Assembly: GCA_000733355.1 (NCBI GenBank)
Contig: JNVV01000001.1
Location: 1,005,218 to 1,069,217 of the forward strand
Source: Falciphora oryzae
Taxonomy: Eukaryota > Ascomycota > Sordariomycetes > Magnaporthales > Magnaporthaceae
Direction: 5' to 3'
Length of the DNA: 64,000 nt
This document shows, piece after piece, positions 11,254 to 22,955 of this stretch. Position 1 is the first letter of the stretch. Every line of letters begins with the position of its first letter. The position numbers and the translations under genes are program-made. The notes under the pieces are model-generated. The model was not told where the DNA came from. It saw only the letters and a program-made list of their open reading frames with translations, and did not search any database.

Positions 11254-12283
11254 CTACGAGAACTGGTGAAGAGTGAGCGACAGGAACGAGCAGCGAGGAC
11301 GGACGGGGACAGTGAGGGGTGTTTGTACATACCTTCCATCGGTTGCCGCAGACGGTGCATTCACAAAAGGTGGTCATCGGCTCGTCTGCACTGCGTGTCT
11401 GGGCCTGCGTGTAGCTGACCTTCTTCTGCTTGCACTTGCCGCACTCGAGCGCGTCGCTGATGGAGCGCTCGACCATGGGCACCTGGGCCTTCTTCATATT
11501 CTCCTTCTCCAGCGCCTCTTCCTTCTTCTTGAGGTGGTCCGACTTGAGCTCATCCGACGTCATGGTGACAAACCTGGCGGTGGCGATATCACCCGCAAAA
11601 ACACGCTTGGCCAGCTCCCGGTTCGCCTTCAGGTTCGCATGCAGCGACCGCATCTGGGTACGGTATTCGGCGGTCTCGCCGTTGTAAGCCTTGAATGCCG
11701 CGCTCTCCACCTCGATGGCCTTGACCAGGATGTCGTCGATGGGAGCGTACGACATGTAGGCTAGGCCGTTATAGAGAAGGCCGATGATGTTATCACGCGT
11801 CACACTGCCTGTCCTCTTCTTGTCGACGCCATCCGTTTCCCATTTCCGTTTCGATGCGTCTCCCGTCCAGGGCTTGCTGCTCTTCATCGTCGGCGGCGGT
11901 GCGGGGGCGCTTGCGGTGGTCGGCGAGGCGGCGGGCGACGAGCCCTGGCCGCGACCTGCCTTCTTCGCCTTCTCCGCCTCGACGCTCTTCTTCCATTTGT
12001 TGACCACCTCGGCCGCCACGCGTCCGATGCTCTTGTCGGGGTTGGACCGTAGCTTGCCAACCACGACACCGGCTCGGGTTGCCTGGGTAGCACAGTCAGT
12101 CGCCGCCGCATTCGCGTGACCCTAGAGCGCAAGGGGAGATGGACGCAGTCATACCCGGAGACTGTCCTCGGAAGGCGACGCCTTCTTCAGGTTCTCGAGC
12201 AGGCGGATCACCACCTCCGGAGGCTCGTTGGGGATTGCCTTCACGAGCTCCTTGATGCTCCTCTGCAGCTCCTTGTCATCCAT
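11254..12283 (-). CDS. DST1: Transcription elongation factor TFIIS
   Basis: TFIIS rescues backtracked RNA polymerase II by stimulating transcript cleavage in the nucleus. Exons 12155-12283, 11333-12082 and 11254-11262 give 295 residues, close to the 309 of yeast Dst1. Domain I (LW/TFIIS N) spans about residues 1-85 and is joined across intron 1 (EDSLR/ATRAGVVVGKLR). The linker is Ala/Pro/Ser-rich. The central domain spans about 130-240 (GSVTRDNIIGLLYNGLAY). The C-terminal zinc ribbon has CGKC, the catalytic acidic pair in RSADEPMTTF and CECTVCGNRWK. The last coding exon is only nine bases (Phe-Ser-stop), predicted because WKFS completes the ribbon as in other TFIIS proteins. The gene reads in the same direction as the AspRS gene upstream of it. 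Confidence 0.93.
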
Positions 12284-13311
12284 GGTGCCGGGGGGTTCGA
12301 GCTGAGAAAGGGTCAAAGAACAGGGTCGGTCGGCGAGGATACCGATGGTCGCCAGGCACTCCGAAGCTCTCCAAGGAGAGCTGCAGCGGTCGCTTTAGAC
12401 GGGGTGTCGGTTCGGTACAAGAACAAATCGCCGTGGCCGGGGCAAAGAGGCGTAGGTCGTAGGAAGTCAACGCGAGCGTCGGTCTTTGTTCGCCCGTGGC
12501 TGAGCAAGTCGAACGATGTAGCAAGGCTTCGGGAGAAAAGCGATCGCCTAGGTTAGATATATGTATTGAGGCGGGATGTGAATTGAAGTATGGCAGGTGG
12601 TACTGCACCTAGAGACAGCTGGGTGGTATGTGGTGCCCGGGCAGCTAGAATGTTCAAAAGGTACCTGCTTCTTGACGGCTACCAGGCCTGCGCAGCCGAC
12701 GGTTGGAACAATTTGGGTGGGGACGCAGTGGGTCAAATGCACGGATGCGTGGTATCCATCCATTGTGTCACCCGTTTGCTTGTCACCTTTTTGGCTCGTC
12801 CACGACAAAAAGTTAGCATCTCCCACTTGCATCGCCGCCGAAGAAAAAAAAAACAAGAAGAAAAATAAACCCAGGAAAGCACACAGCAAAAGGATACAGG
12901 AAAGAAGTAGAATAATAGGGGTGCCATATTATTTGTCGTGAACGAGCTACCTGGTACCTGGTATCAAGACTTTTAGAGCCTTCAAGACAGTACTCGTCCC
13001 TGAATCCCTCCTCAGGCCTCAGGCAATTAGCGTTGAGTCTGGTTCTGCCCCTGTCGGGCACCCATCACCTAAAATACACCAGCATCCAAGCCCAGCGTGC
13101 GTGGTTGGCTGCGCGCGGAGTACGAGTGTTGAACTTCCTTGCGTCTCCTTGTTAGATTGCTTGATGCTATCCAACCTGACGGGAAAGCTCTGCTCTTGTC
13201 TACCTGGGCGCATAGAAAAACCTTGACGCAAGACTTGCATCTGACAAATACGTGGAGATGCACGTTATACACCCTGGTAGTATATCATTCGACATGTAAA
13301 CGCTGCGCCGT
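12284..13311. other. Intergenic region between TFIIS start and AspRS stop
   Basis: This 1.0 kb region must contain the TFIIS promoter and the AspRS 3' region. It includes a direct duplication of TACCTGG at 12948-12961 that belongs to a family of CCTAGGTACC-like motifs seen in other intergenic regions of this window. No gene is supported. Confidence 0.6.
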
Positions 13312-15802
13312 CTACCTGGCCGCCTTGCCGCTATCCTTCCTGATGAGGAGATGGTATGTCTCCAGTTGACTTTCCGTCAACAGACTGGGGCTCCCAGCAA
13401 ACGGCTCCTCGCCCTTCATCGTCTTGGGGAACGCGATCACGTCTCGGACTGAGGTTGTGCCACTCAGAACCGCCGCAAGACGGTCGAAGCCCAGGGCGAA
13501 CCCAGCATGCGGCGGGCAGCCTGCCCTGAGAGCCTCAAGCAGGTGCCTGAACTGGCCCACCCCCTGGTCTGTCATCTTGAGGATGTTCCGGAACACGAAC
13601 TCCTGCACGTGCGCTACGTGGATACGCCGGCTGCCGCCCCCGAGCTCCGTTCCGTTGACCACGAGATCGTAGTGGTCCGCCTTGGCCCGAAGGGGGTCCG
13701 TCGCGAGCAGTTCGAAGTCCTCTGACGTGAGCGGTGCTGTGAACGGATGGTGTGTCGCCGAGAACCCGGCCCACCCGCCCTGTCCCGGGTCGACCCCGTT
13801 GTTGAGCGTGAACAGGGGAAAGCCCGTAACCCACAGAAACTCGAACTCCCCGCTGCGTGGAAGGAGCCCTGCCGCCACGGCTTCGTTGTACAGCATGGCC
13901 CTGATGGCACCAAGCGCGGTGCTGCCGCCTTCGAACGGCCGGTCGGGCCGCGCCTGCATAACGAGGAACTCGCCCTCCTCCATTCCGTCGGTGAGAATGG
14001 CTGCCGCCCCGAATCCAAGAGAAGAGAACCCTTGAAGTGGCTTGCTGGGGTCGCAGACAAGAACCACAGGCTCTCCATCAGGGTTACGCGCTAGCGCGCC
14101 CGGGAGACTCTCGAGGAATCTGACCAGGAATCGGTGGTTTTTTTTGGGGCTACCGCCCGGGAAATTACACCGCCAGCAGTCGACAACGGGATACTCGAGT
14201 GACGATATCTTGCTGATAAAATCGGCCGGAAGGAGATGTTCCACTTGTTTGATCTGCTTGGTCGTCAGCGCCTGCATGACTTGCGGACGGTGGGATCACG
14301 GAGGAGCCAGCGGAGGAAGAGGGTGAGTACCTGTCCAGGGATCCGTAGATCCGGCTTGTCCGAGCCGTGCAAGGACATAGCCTCCTGGTAAGACATGCGA
14401 CGGAATGGGCCGCTGGCAAGAGCCGGATATTCTTGCTCCGTCGTTACGGCCGTGGCTCTGCGGACCTGTGATGCCGGAACAAACCCAACATTAGTCCCGC
14501 ATCCTCCTGCGAACTATATACCACTTACAGTCTACTATGGCGTGTACTCACTCGCTGCCGATCGCGTCGAACTGGATACCATTCCTCTCCGGCCGAACCA
14601 ATATTCTGCACAAAGTTCGAGGTCATGTCATTGTATAGTTGTGTTATGAGGCGTTCAACCGTCGCCATCACGTCCTCACCGGTTGCAAAAGACATTTCCA
14701 GATCGAGCTGTACCGGCACACCGCAAAGTTAGGATCAAGTGTCGGTATCATCAGGGTGGATCCATTCGCGATGCGCGGCGATGTTGGTTCGGACGCACCT
14801 GTGTGAATTCGGGCTGTCTGTCGGCACGAGGATCCTCATCTCGAAAGCAGCGAGCAAATTGAAAGTAGCCCCCGAAACCCGCGGCCATTAGCGTCTGCTT
14901 GTACTGTTGCGGGCTTTGTGGGAGGGCGTAGGCGAGGCCGGGCCGTCTGGTTGGGACTAGGAATTCGCGAGCACCCTCAGGGGTTGACTTGAACAGGAGA
15001 GGAGTCTCGGTCTCGGACAGGTTTTCGCCGTGGAGGCAGTTTGTTGCGACAGACTTGAGGTGCTCTCGGAAGCGCATCCTCTCGCGAAGGGCACCCGAGA
15101 AGCGTAACTGAAGATGACGGGCTGTCTGCGGGAACTGGGCACCTTCTGACACGATGATATCCTTGGGCCAGGGGTTAAGGACCTGAACAGAGACTAGATC
15201 GAGACTGATTTCGTCGATGCCGGCCGGGTACTTTGAAGCCCAGGACCGCGTTGACTCGCGGTCAAGTCGGTACAAACTAGACACTCGGGCAGTAACTGAG
15301 ACGGGGCTCCAGGCAGGCACCGAGCGGAGCTCCTTGTGGGCTAAGTGAGCTGGACTATCTTGCTCGGTCCATTCTGAACAGAGCTGCAGCCTGGGCCCGT
15401 TATCGACTGCGATATCCACAAAACTGAGCTTTGCTGAACGATCCCGGCGTTTGCACAGGAATCCGTGGACTGTGACCACTTGGCCAACCTGGAAATCGCG
15501 GGCGGGCGAGGCTGGCGGAAAGTTGACTGGAGCGTATCTCGTTTAGCTGGCGGGTTAAGTCACGGGATGGGCAATGGGGGGGAGACGCGTGTCGACGCAC
15601 AGAATTTTTTGTACTCGTCCCAGCTCTGGGAAAATGCAGCCGTGTTTGGCGCCGGGGACTGGGAGGAGAGGAGCCTGTGCCTGGGCAGCCTGAACAAGGG
15701 GCTAGTAGCGAGAGCTCGGGTCCAGAAGCTAAGGGCAGTGTTTGTCGCACGCAAGTTGGTGCGAACTGCGCATCTTGCCGAGGCAAGGCATAGGGTCGTC
15801 AT
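13312..15802 (-). CDS. MSD1: Mitochondrial aspartyl-tRNA synthetase
   Basis: This class II synthetase charges mitochondrial tRNA-Asp. Five exons (15601-15802, 14799-15526, 14552-14707, 14331-14465, 13312-14271) give 726 residues, of the bacterial/mitochondrial type. The N-terminus is a targeting sequence with many Arg and no acids for about 50 residues. An OB-fold anticodon-binding domain follows ([13 protein letters not shown]). Motif 2 is [20 protein letters not shown]. Next come [17 protein letters not shown] and a GAD-like insertion ([16 protein letters not shown]). Motif 3 is [15 protein letters not shown]. All five exons stay in phase, and the two flanking conserved blocks support the unusual 59-base last intron. 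Intron 1 is the least certain, placed at 15527-15600 because it restores a continuous frame. The gene is divergent from the yAP180 gene. Confidence 0.92.
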
Positions 15803-18299
15803 GGCTGGTTTGATCCGACCTGACCAACTGCCTCAAGAGGGACCTAGGCACCTAGCAATGTAAGTCCCTATTCGTGGGCCGAGGCAACGGCCGCTATTGG
15901 CGAACCTAGACAGCGTTGTTGCGCCTGAAAACGGCACGGGGTCACGAGGCAAAGAAGAGCGCAGATAGCCGACCAGCAGGCGGTTCGATGTTTACTGTCT
16001 GCAGGTAAAGGTCAGCAAAACTAATTTACGTGAGGTTGACGCACGAATTCACGTAGATCTATTATTGTATACCTGTGCTTCCCCCTTCGACGTTAGGCGG
16101 AGTCACCTGACAAAGTGGGAGGCGAGTTCCTTGATGCCGGACTCCCACGAGAACAGTTTTCTTCGACAGAAGTTTCTCTTGGTTGGAATCAAGAACGGGG
16201 GAAAGTAGAGAAGACAATTCGCAGGACCTCAACATGTATCCTGTTTATACAGCTAGGGCACCTGCTAGCCATTGATATTACATATAGCCGTTCCCGGCCG
16301 GAGGCTATATCTCGATCAAAGATCTGGACATCAATGGTGGAGTGACGAGCCGGAAATGTTGAGTGCCTGGGTGGGTGATTTTCAGGGGTCATCCATCCCC
16401 TACCAAAGTCATCCAGTAGCTCGGGAAGGCGCCATCAAAAGATGGGATCCGCCAAAGGCCCACTGAAGGCGGTGAAACATCCCGTGGTGGGCCATGCTGG
16501 CAGAAAAAAAAACCCCAGACACAAAAGCAACACCAGTCGCGTTCCGAGCCTCCTCCGCTTGATTCTTTTCTTCATCCTTCCACTTCAAAATAATGTACGT
16601 ATACGCACCACCTGCATCCGCTTCCCGAAATCCGAACCTGCGCTATACCCTGTCGGACTACTAACTAAGGCTCGAATAGATGATGAAAGCCAGCGTGGTT
16701 ATATGATGTCATCTCCTTCTTCCCGAGCCATCCAAGCCCTCCCCTCGCGGGCTCAAGTGGCTGGGTGGTGAGGGATGCTTGGGGGCCATGAAATAAGCGT
16801 TCGACACACTCGACCTTGTTTACATCGGACGCAATGAAGGCAACTCTGATTAACCTGAAGTTCATGGAAGGCTATTCTTTTTCTTGTTTTGCCCGCCTTG
16901 GTTTGTTTTTATTGCCTCTGATTTTTTTTCTGATTCATCCGCAGCCTGTGTTTCCCCGCGGCGCTGGCCGTGTAACAAGCGGTTACTCCGCGGATGGTCC
17001 TTTTGGCCCAAGAGCCTATTTACTTGCATGTTCTGCGGCTTTGTATACGTATTTGGTTGTTTCGACTCCAGAAGTATGGCTCACATGGTACAGTTTGTAA
17101 AAGGGACGGGAAGGGGAGGCGTTTTGTGCAAGGGCACGTGCCAGAAGTTGGGTGGCCTGCATGGTTTCTGGAGCGATGATCAGCCGGTCGGCCGGTCGGT
17201 AAGTGTCGATACCCAGTAAATTTTAGAAGCAAGCAAGGCACAGATAATTCGAGAAGCAATTTGCACGTCCTCAACATAGTCGAGCTCTCATGTCGAAGTG
17301 CGGACGACGGGCTCGGGGCTACAATTCATTCCATCAGTGGCGTTGGGATGGTTAGGATTGCTCCTAAGCTTGAAAGCTGCGTGACAAAGAGTAACGGGAC
17401 GGAAATTTATGAGAACAGGATACCGTGGGCAGGAAGCATTCGTCATCCTGCTTGGCAGGTTCAGCGTGTGCCTTGGGAGAACCAGCCAAACTCTTTTGCG
17501 GCCAAGCAATACTAACATGAAGCCAGGACAAGACTCCCTGCCTACCCTTGGGCATCAAATGGGAGATGAGGATGAACCTTGAAGTGGGTGGAAATGTGAG
17601 ATATGGTAGTGGTCCCAATGGATGTGCGAGATATCAATGTACGTGCATGAACCTCCAGCGCTCGCGAGGTGCTGTCGGAATGATGGGGCGATATGCAAGC
17701 AAGAAAAAGCGAGGGAGAAAAAAAAAAAAAAAAAGAGTGCAACACCGCACGAGAACACGAGCAAGCGCTGTGGCCTCCACTGAGCTGAAGCGGCAACGAA
17801 GCGGACGAAAGGCCTGGTGCACTGGTCTGGGGGCCCCAGCACACGGCACCCGGCGTCTGGCCGAACACCCCCTGGGCATTGGCATTGACACCAAACATAC
17901 CCACCTGTAGGTGTCCTTCCACTGGTTTTTGATGGATGGGTGCATCTTTGATGGGCATCTTGCCGGGACGCCCAACGACGACCGACGACCCGCCGCGTCA
18001 CATCGCTAACTCAGCCCTGCCGGCCCAAAACACCGTCCACCTCGTACAGAATATTTCTTTCCCTGGTATTTATCGCACCCGCCCTGGAGCCATCCAGCAT
18101 ACCGCAACCGCGGGCGTAGTCGACGCAGGCTCGAGGCTGGTGCCGCATCCTCCGCCACCGGAATCCGTGCATCCTGCCACGCACTCTCGCACTCTCTGTT
18201 TCTCCCGCATTCCTGCACCCGCGCCCTCACACACCGCTCGGCTCCAGCCCGGGCTCTCCCGGACGGCCGACACAGACCCAGCCGGGGGCGAGGCGCAAG
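15803..18299. promoter_or_regulatory. 2.5 kb divergent intergenic region, AspRS / yAP180
   Basis: This region separates two divergent start codons. A run of 17 A lies at 17718-17734. From about 17953 to 18299 the plus strand has no ATG, which fits a 5' leader of the yAP180 transcript. The remainder shows no recognisable gene, repeat or RNA. Confidence 0.55.
17718..17734. repeat. A17 homopolymer
   Basis: One of ten A/T runs of 16-20 bases, all in non-coding sequence of this window. Confidence 0.9.
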
Positions 18300-20567
18300 A
18301 TGACGAGCTCGTTCGAGAAGTCGGTCAAGGGGGCCACCAAGATCAAGGTACGTTGCTGCCGTCGCTGGAGGGAGGGCTAGGCCGGGCCAGACCGGGCCCG
18401 ACAGGACACGGCGAGCAAGGGCGACGAGATAGGATCAAGACGGCCGGCAGCCGCTTTGCCAGCCGCATTCCCTATGCGCTCCTCGACTCTGACAGGCTTT
18501 GCTTTGCTCTACTCCAGGCCGCGCCCCCAAAGACCAAGTACATCGAACACATCCTCATTGCTACGCATGCGGGCGACGCCGGCGTTGGCGAGGTCTTCCG
18601 CACGCTGCAGTACCGCCTGCGCGACTCGACATGGACCGTCGTCTTCAAGAGCTTGATCACAGTCCACCTGATGATCCGCGAGGGCTCTCCCGACGTCACT
18701 CTTTCGTATCTCGCCAAGCACAGGAACATGCTTGCGATAAGCGTGTTCTCCGACGGTTAGCCGCTGCCCCGCGCCCGCACGAGCGTGCTGGTTGCCCCGA
18801 CCCGGTACGCTGACACTTGTATCAAATGTCTGGCTCTGTAGCCCAGACTCAGGGACGGAACATCCGTCATTACGCCCAGTACCTCACGGAGCGCGCCCGC
18901 GCCTTCCGCGACACCAACTGCGACTGGGTGCGTACCAAGGAGTCGCGCCTCGAGAAGCTGTCGGTCGAAAAGGGCCTCCTGAGGGAAACAGAGACGGTCC
19001 AGCACCAGCTCACGGCCCTCCTCAAGTGCGACGTGATGGAGAACGAGCCCGAGAACGAGATCACCGTGACCGTCTTTCGCCTGCTGGTACTGGATCTGCT
19101 TGTCTTGTTCCAGGTACTCAACCAGGCCATGATCAATATACTCGGTAAGCCACTCGCCCCGTCCGCTCCGCCGAGACCGGTTTTGGGTCGACTGACGGGC
19201 CTTGTTGTCCTCCCCCTGCAGGCCACTTTTTCGAAATGTCCAAGGTGGATGCCGAAAGAGCTATGGGCATCTACCGCACCTTCACTCGACAGACAGACTA
19301 CGTGGTCCAGTACTTGAGCGTCGCCAGGCAGCATGAGCATCACACCAGGGTTGAGGTTCCTAAGCTGCGCCACGCCCCCGTGAATCTCGGCCGGCAGCTG
19401 GAAGACTACCTGAAGGATCCCGACTTTGAAGTGCACAGGAGACAGTACCTCGCCGAAATGGATGCCAAGAAGTCCAAGGGTAGCAGCGGCGGCACCGGCT
19501 CGTCCAGGGCCTTTGGTGCTGAGCTGTCCGGGTCCAAGAGCACCGCCAGCAAGCCCTCGGGCGTCAGCGCCGCCAATGGAAATACAAAGGAGGCAGCATC
19601 AGCGCCAGCCACTGCGCCGGCCGGCAAGGGACCGGACCCGGACCTAATCGATTTCTTCGACTCCATCGAGCAGAACCAGACGACGATGACGGTCCAGGCC
19701 AACCAGCAACTGCCGTCTCAGGTTCAGATGTCCCCCTGGGCCGGCCAGGCTGGGTTTCAAATGCAGCCGACAGGCCAGCAGTTCCAGCCCAACACCTTCG
19801 CCGCCCAGCCGACAGGCTTCCAGACGACAAACCCCTTTCAGCAGCAAAATTTTGCGGCCCTTGGACAGCCACAGCAGCAGAACTTTGCAGACCTTGGACA
19901 GCAACAGCAGCAAGCAATGCCAGCTTACACTGGCGTCGGTCTCGGTGGCGTCGGCTCTGGTTTTGGTGGATATCCTTCTCAGCCAGCCTTCCAGCCTGGC
20001 TCGCTCGCCCCTATCCCTCAGGACTCTGTGGCCACGTTCCCGGCCAACGGGACGCTTTCGGCCCTGAACTTGCAGGCCGGTGGCCTGCAGCCTGGCGGCG
20101 GCCAGCAGGTAACCAACCCTTTCCGCCAGTCGATGATGACGTCGACACCGCCAACCGGCGGCAGCCTTATGACGCAGCAGTCGCCCATAGGGGGAGCACA
20201 AGCCATGGGAGGCGCACAAGCACAATCAACGAACCCGTTTGCCCGGCCTATGTCGCAGTCTGCCGCGTCCGGATCACCATTCCAGTCGCCACCGCCGTCG
20301 GGGCCGTCTCTGCAGCCAATGGCCACTGGCACTAACCCCTTTGCTCGGACCAGCGCAGTTGGGGTGCCACGGCCGGCGACCAGCAGTGGTGCGTTGGCAC
20401 CCCAACCAACTGGAAGCACAAACCCCTTCCGGCAGGGCGCCTTTGTGAACCACTCTACCGGGATGGGCTGGCAACACAATCAGCAGCCAGTGGGCGGTGG
20501 CCTTGATCAATTGGAGACCATCCCTGTCTTCCCCCGACCACAGGCCTCGAGTCCCTGGCAGACTTGA
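18300..20567 (+). CDS. AP180/CALM-type clathrin adaptor (yAP180) with ANTH domain and five NPF motifs
   Basis: Endocytic adaptor that binds PtdIns(4,5)P2 at the plasma membrane and recruits clathrin and EH-domain proteins. Exons 18300-18347, 18518-18755, 18842-19144 and 19222-20567 give 644 residues. The ANTH domain covers about residues 1-290. Its lipid-binding region begins SFEKSVKGATKIK/AAPPKTKYIEHIL, and the later block HFFEMSKVDAERAMGIYRTF is highly conserved. The C-terminal half is a low-complexity Gln/Pro/Gly-rich tail. It carries five TNPF motifs (EH-domain ligands), PTG motifs and LIDFFDSIE, which resembles a clathrin box. The start codon was chosen because exon 1 supplies the canonical basic N-terminus. 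It corresponds to yeast Yap1801/Yap1802; I cannot tell which. It converges on TFB3 across a sequencing gap. Confidence 0.92.
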
Positions 20568-21181
20568 GCTCTTCGCTCCTCGACTCAATTTTCCATGTCG
20601 GTTTTTTTTTTGTCAAGCGCGGCGTTGAATCGGTGATTTGCTTTACTCAATCTTTTATTTTTAGTCTTTATGTTTTCTGTTCTATCTCTTTTTGGTTACC
20701 CANNNNNNNNNNNNNNNNNNNNNNNNNNNNNNNNNNNAATCGCAAGCACGAAACACCAAGACAGGACTCAAGCATAGACGTTAGGTAGTCCTTTGGTTTT
20801 GCGCATGTACAAGGGTCTTGTCTCGATGTAATGGATCACAAATCGGCACTCGTTTCGGAGGCGATGGGCTAGGATGTGCGGTGGGAAACTTTATGCAATC
20901 ACCACTGCGCCCGAGTCGATCGAAGCAGGTAACATGAAAAAAAGCATGGCGAGGGCAATGGTAAATATAATGAAATTTTATCTATTTTTCCCTTCCCCTT
21001 CCCTTCATGAGCGTAAGCGGCGGGTGTCCGCAGATCCCTAATTGCCAGATAGCATGGACCAAAAACAAGAGCGAGACGCCGAACGCCTCCGCGATGCAAA
21101 AATTAATATCTACAACGTAAAGCTTGAAAAGATCATGACAAGGAGTGGATCCCTGCGCAGACGAACACTCTCGGCCATCTT
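20568..21181. other. Convergent 3' region with a 35-base N gap
   Basis: Intergenic sequence between the yAP180 and TFB3 stop codons. It includes a T-rich stretch (20595-20700), the N run at 20703-20737 and AT-rich sequence. No gene is seen. Confidence 0.6.
20703..20737. other. Assembly gap (35 N)
   Basis: Unresolved bases in the 3' region of the yAP180 gene. The flanking sequences do not resemble each other, so unlike the gap at 31380 this one shows no sign of a duplicated contig end. Confidence 0.98.
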
Positions 21182-22258
21182 TTATCTGGCACCCGTCTCG
21201 GTACGACCGGCGCTGCCTTTAGCAGCGGCCAGGGAGGCGCCAAGGGTGGCGACGGCGGCCGCTGAGGGGCCGCTGGTCAACAAGCCTGTCTCCTTTTCGT
21301 CCTCGACGAAGACAGCAATGCCGGCAAAAGCCTCAAACATGGCACGGGCGTAATATTCCTGCATGCTGTATCCGCCGGTAGTGTGCGAGGTCTGGCGTTT
21401 GGCCTGCTCGAGCCAGTCGTTGCGGTACGTGTCCTGGAGCTGGTGGCGCGACAGGCCCAGGTCCAGGCCGCCAAAGGGGTCGTAGGGGCCCTCGACCGTG
21501 GGCTTCTTCTTATCCTTGAGGCCGCGGATTGAGAGGCTGCCGGCGCCGGCGGCGCGCAGGTCGCGGGCCTCGCCGTCGGCCAGGGCCTCGAGGCGGTGCT
21601 GGTCGCGCTGGCGCTCGACGATGCGGGCGGCGGTGCCCTCGGGGGCGCGGGCGAGGCTGTCGAGGTCCTCCTCGTGGGCGAGCAGCTTGCGGCGTTGCTC
21701 CTCGCGGTCGTGCTCGCGGGCCTCGCGGCGCCGGGCGGCGGCAGCCTCCTGCTCGGCGGCGCGCAGCTGGCGGGCGCGCTCCTCGGCGGCGGCGCCCTTG
21801 CGGCGGCTGCGCTCGATCTGGGCCTTGTGCTCGGCCTCGTAGCGCTTCAGGTTCTCGTCGGCGGCGGCGGCCTTGGCCCGGTCAGTGCCGACGAGGTCGA
21901 AGACGAGCGTCTCGACCATGTCGAGGTAGTTGTTGTAGGCCTCTAGCGACTCGAAGTCGTCGCCCGTCTGGTTGAAGACGCGGGCGACGCGGCGGCGCAC
22001 GTCGACCTCGCGCTCGACATCCAGGTCGGCGAAGAAGGCGGTGCGCCAGTCCTGCATGCGCAGGATCTTCTCGCAGCCCTTGATGAGGCAGCGGGCCTGG
22101 CCGTTCTCATAGTTGTGGCGCACGCACGTGTCGCATATCTGGTGGTAGCACTTCTCGTTGGTCTTGAGCACCATGTCCGGGTTTAGGTAGCGGAGTGCAT
22201 TGCAGGATGGACATTTTTCCCCCTTGGTGTCGTGGTCGAGGTCCAGGAGCGACGACAT
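21182..22258 (-). CDS. TFB3: TFIIH/CAK subunit Tfb3 (MAT1), RING-finger protein
   Basis: MAT1/Tfb3 tethers the CDK7-cyclin H kinase to core TFIIH in transcription initiation and nucleotide excision repair. One exon encodes 358 residues. The N-terminal RING finger (about residues 16-67) has the expected ligands in order: CPSC, KCYHQIC, DTC, then ARC and KGC. It is followed by the MAT1 signature VEREVDVRRRVARVFNQT. A central coiled coil (about 140-230) is extremely rich in Ala, Arg and Glu. The C-terminal domain ends in a variable Ala/Ser-rich tail. The high Ala/Arg/Glu content makes long open frames on the opposite strand here, which are not genes. It is divergent from nudC. Confidence 0.92.
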   Translation of the reverse strand: MSSLLDLDHDTKGEKCPSCNALRYLNPDMVLKTNEKCYHQICDTCVRHNYENGQARCLIKGCEKILRMQDWRTAFFADLDVEREVDVRRRVARVFNQTGDDFESLEAYNNYLDMVETLVFDLVGTDRAKAAAADENLKRYEAEHKAQIERSRRKGAAAEERARQLRAAEQEAAAARRREAREHDREEQRRKLLAHEEDLDSLARAPEGTAARIVERQRDQHRLEALADGEARDLRAAGAGSLSIRGLKDKKKPTVEGPYDPFGGLDLGLSRHQLQDTYRNDWLEQAKRQTSHTTGGYSMQEYYARAMFEAFAGIAVFVEDEKETGLLTSGPSAAAVATLGASLAAAKGSAGRTETGAR

Positions 22259-22955
22259 GGCAGCCTGCTAAGGGCGGCGGCGTGCCGCTTGCGTCCGAGA
22301 AGCGCTGCGGCGGCGCGGCGGCGCGGCGGTGACGGCGGCCGGCGGCGTGGGGGTTGCGGGAAGCACGCGGCACGCTCCTCAGTACTTTGACTGCTCGGCA
22401 GGGCGGCCAATGCTTGATTCCGTGTAGGCCGTGGCACCCGACGGCGGAGGCAGGTTGTCTCTTGAGGGAGGCAGGCTGGTGGGGATGAGGTTGGCGGCGA
22501 CAGCCCCGTGTTGGTGTGCGGTGGAATGAGCTAGGAATGGGGCTAAGCTGGGCGCATCGGCTGGCTAGCGTCGTGTCAGCGATTACTCGCAGCGCGTGGT
22601 GCAGCGATCAATAGGGAAGCTCCGGTCGCCACTGATTCGGGACCCGCGCCGCAAGGTAGCACTCTGTGTGCCCTGCCAGTCAGCAACGCCCCAGCTGGTA
22701 TCGAGCCAGTTTAGGCAGGCACCACCACCAAGCTGGAAGCTTCTATTGACGTATTGCGCTTCCCCGCCCTCCACTGTCGCATGCGCCCAGAGAGCACCAA
22801 CATCCCCGCCGTGCTGAAGCTGGTGAAGCTGTTTCTCAATCGCCTCTTTTTTGTTCTCCCAGGCCAACCCCGCCTGGAGTCCCGTTCGGCTTTCTTTCTT
22901 TTTTTTTTTTTTTTTTTTACGGGCAGAAATCATCAGTGCACATCTAGAAACAATA
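22259..22955. promoter_or_regulatory. Divergent promoter region, TFB3 / nudC, with a T20 tract
   Basis: A 697-base region between divergent start codons. A run of 20 T (22899-22918) lies 37 bases before the nudC ATG. It is therefore either in the leader or just upstream of the transcription start, where poly(dA:dT) tracts keep promoters free of nucleosomes. Confidence 0.6.

Noticed and set aside
21529..21975. Arg/Gly-rich frame opposite TFB3
   Set aside because: It is the antisense of the Ala/Arg/Glu-rich coiled coil and has no independent support.
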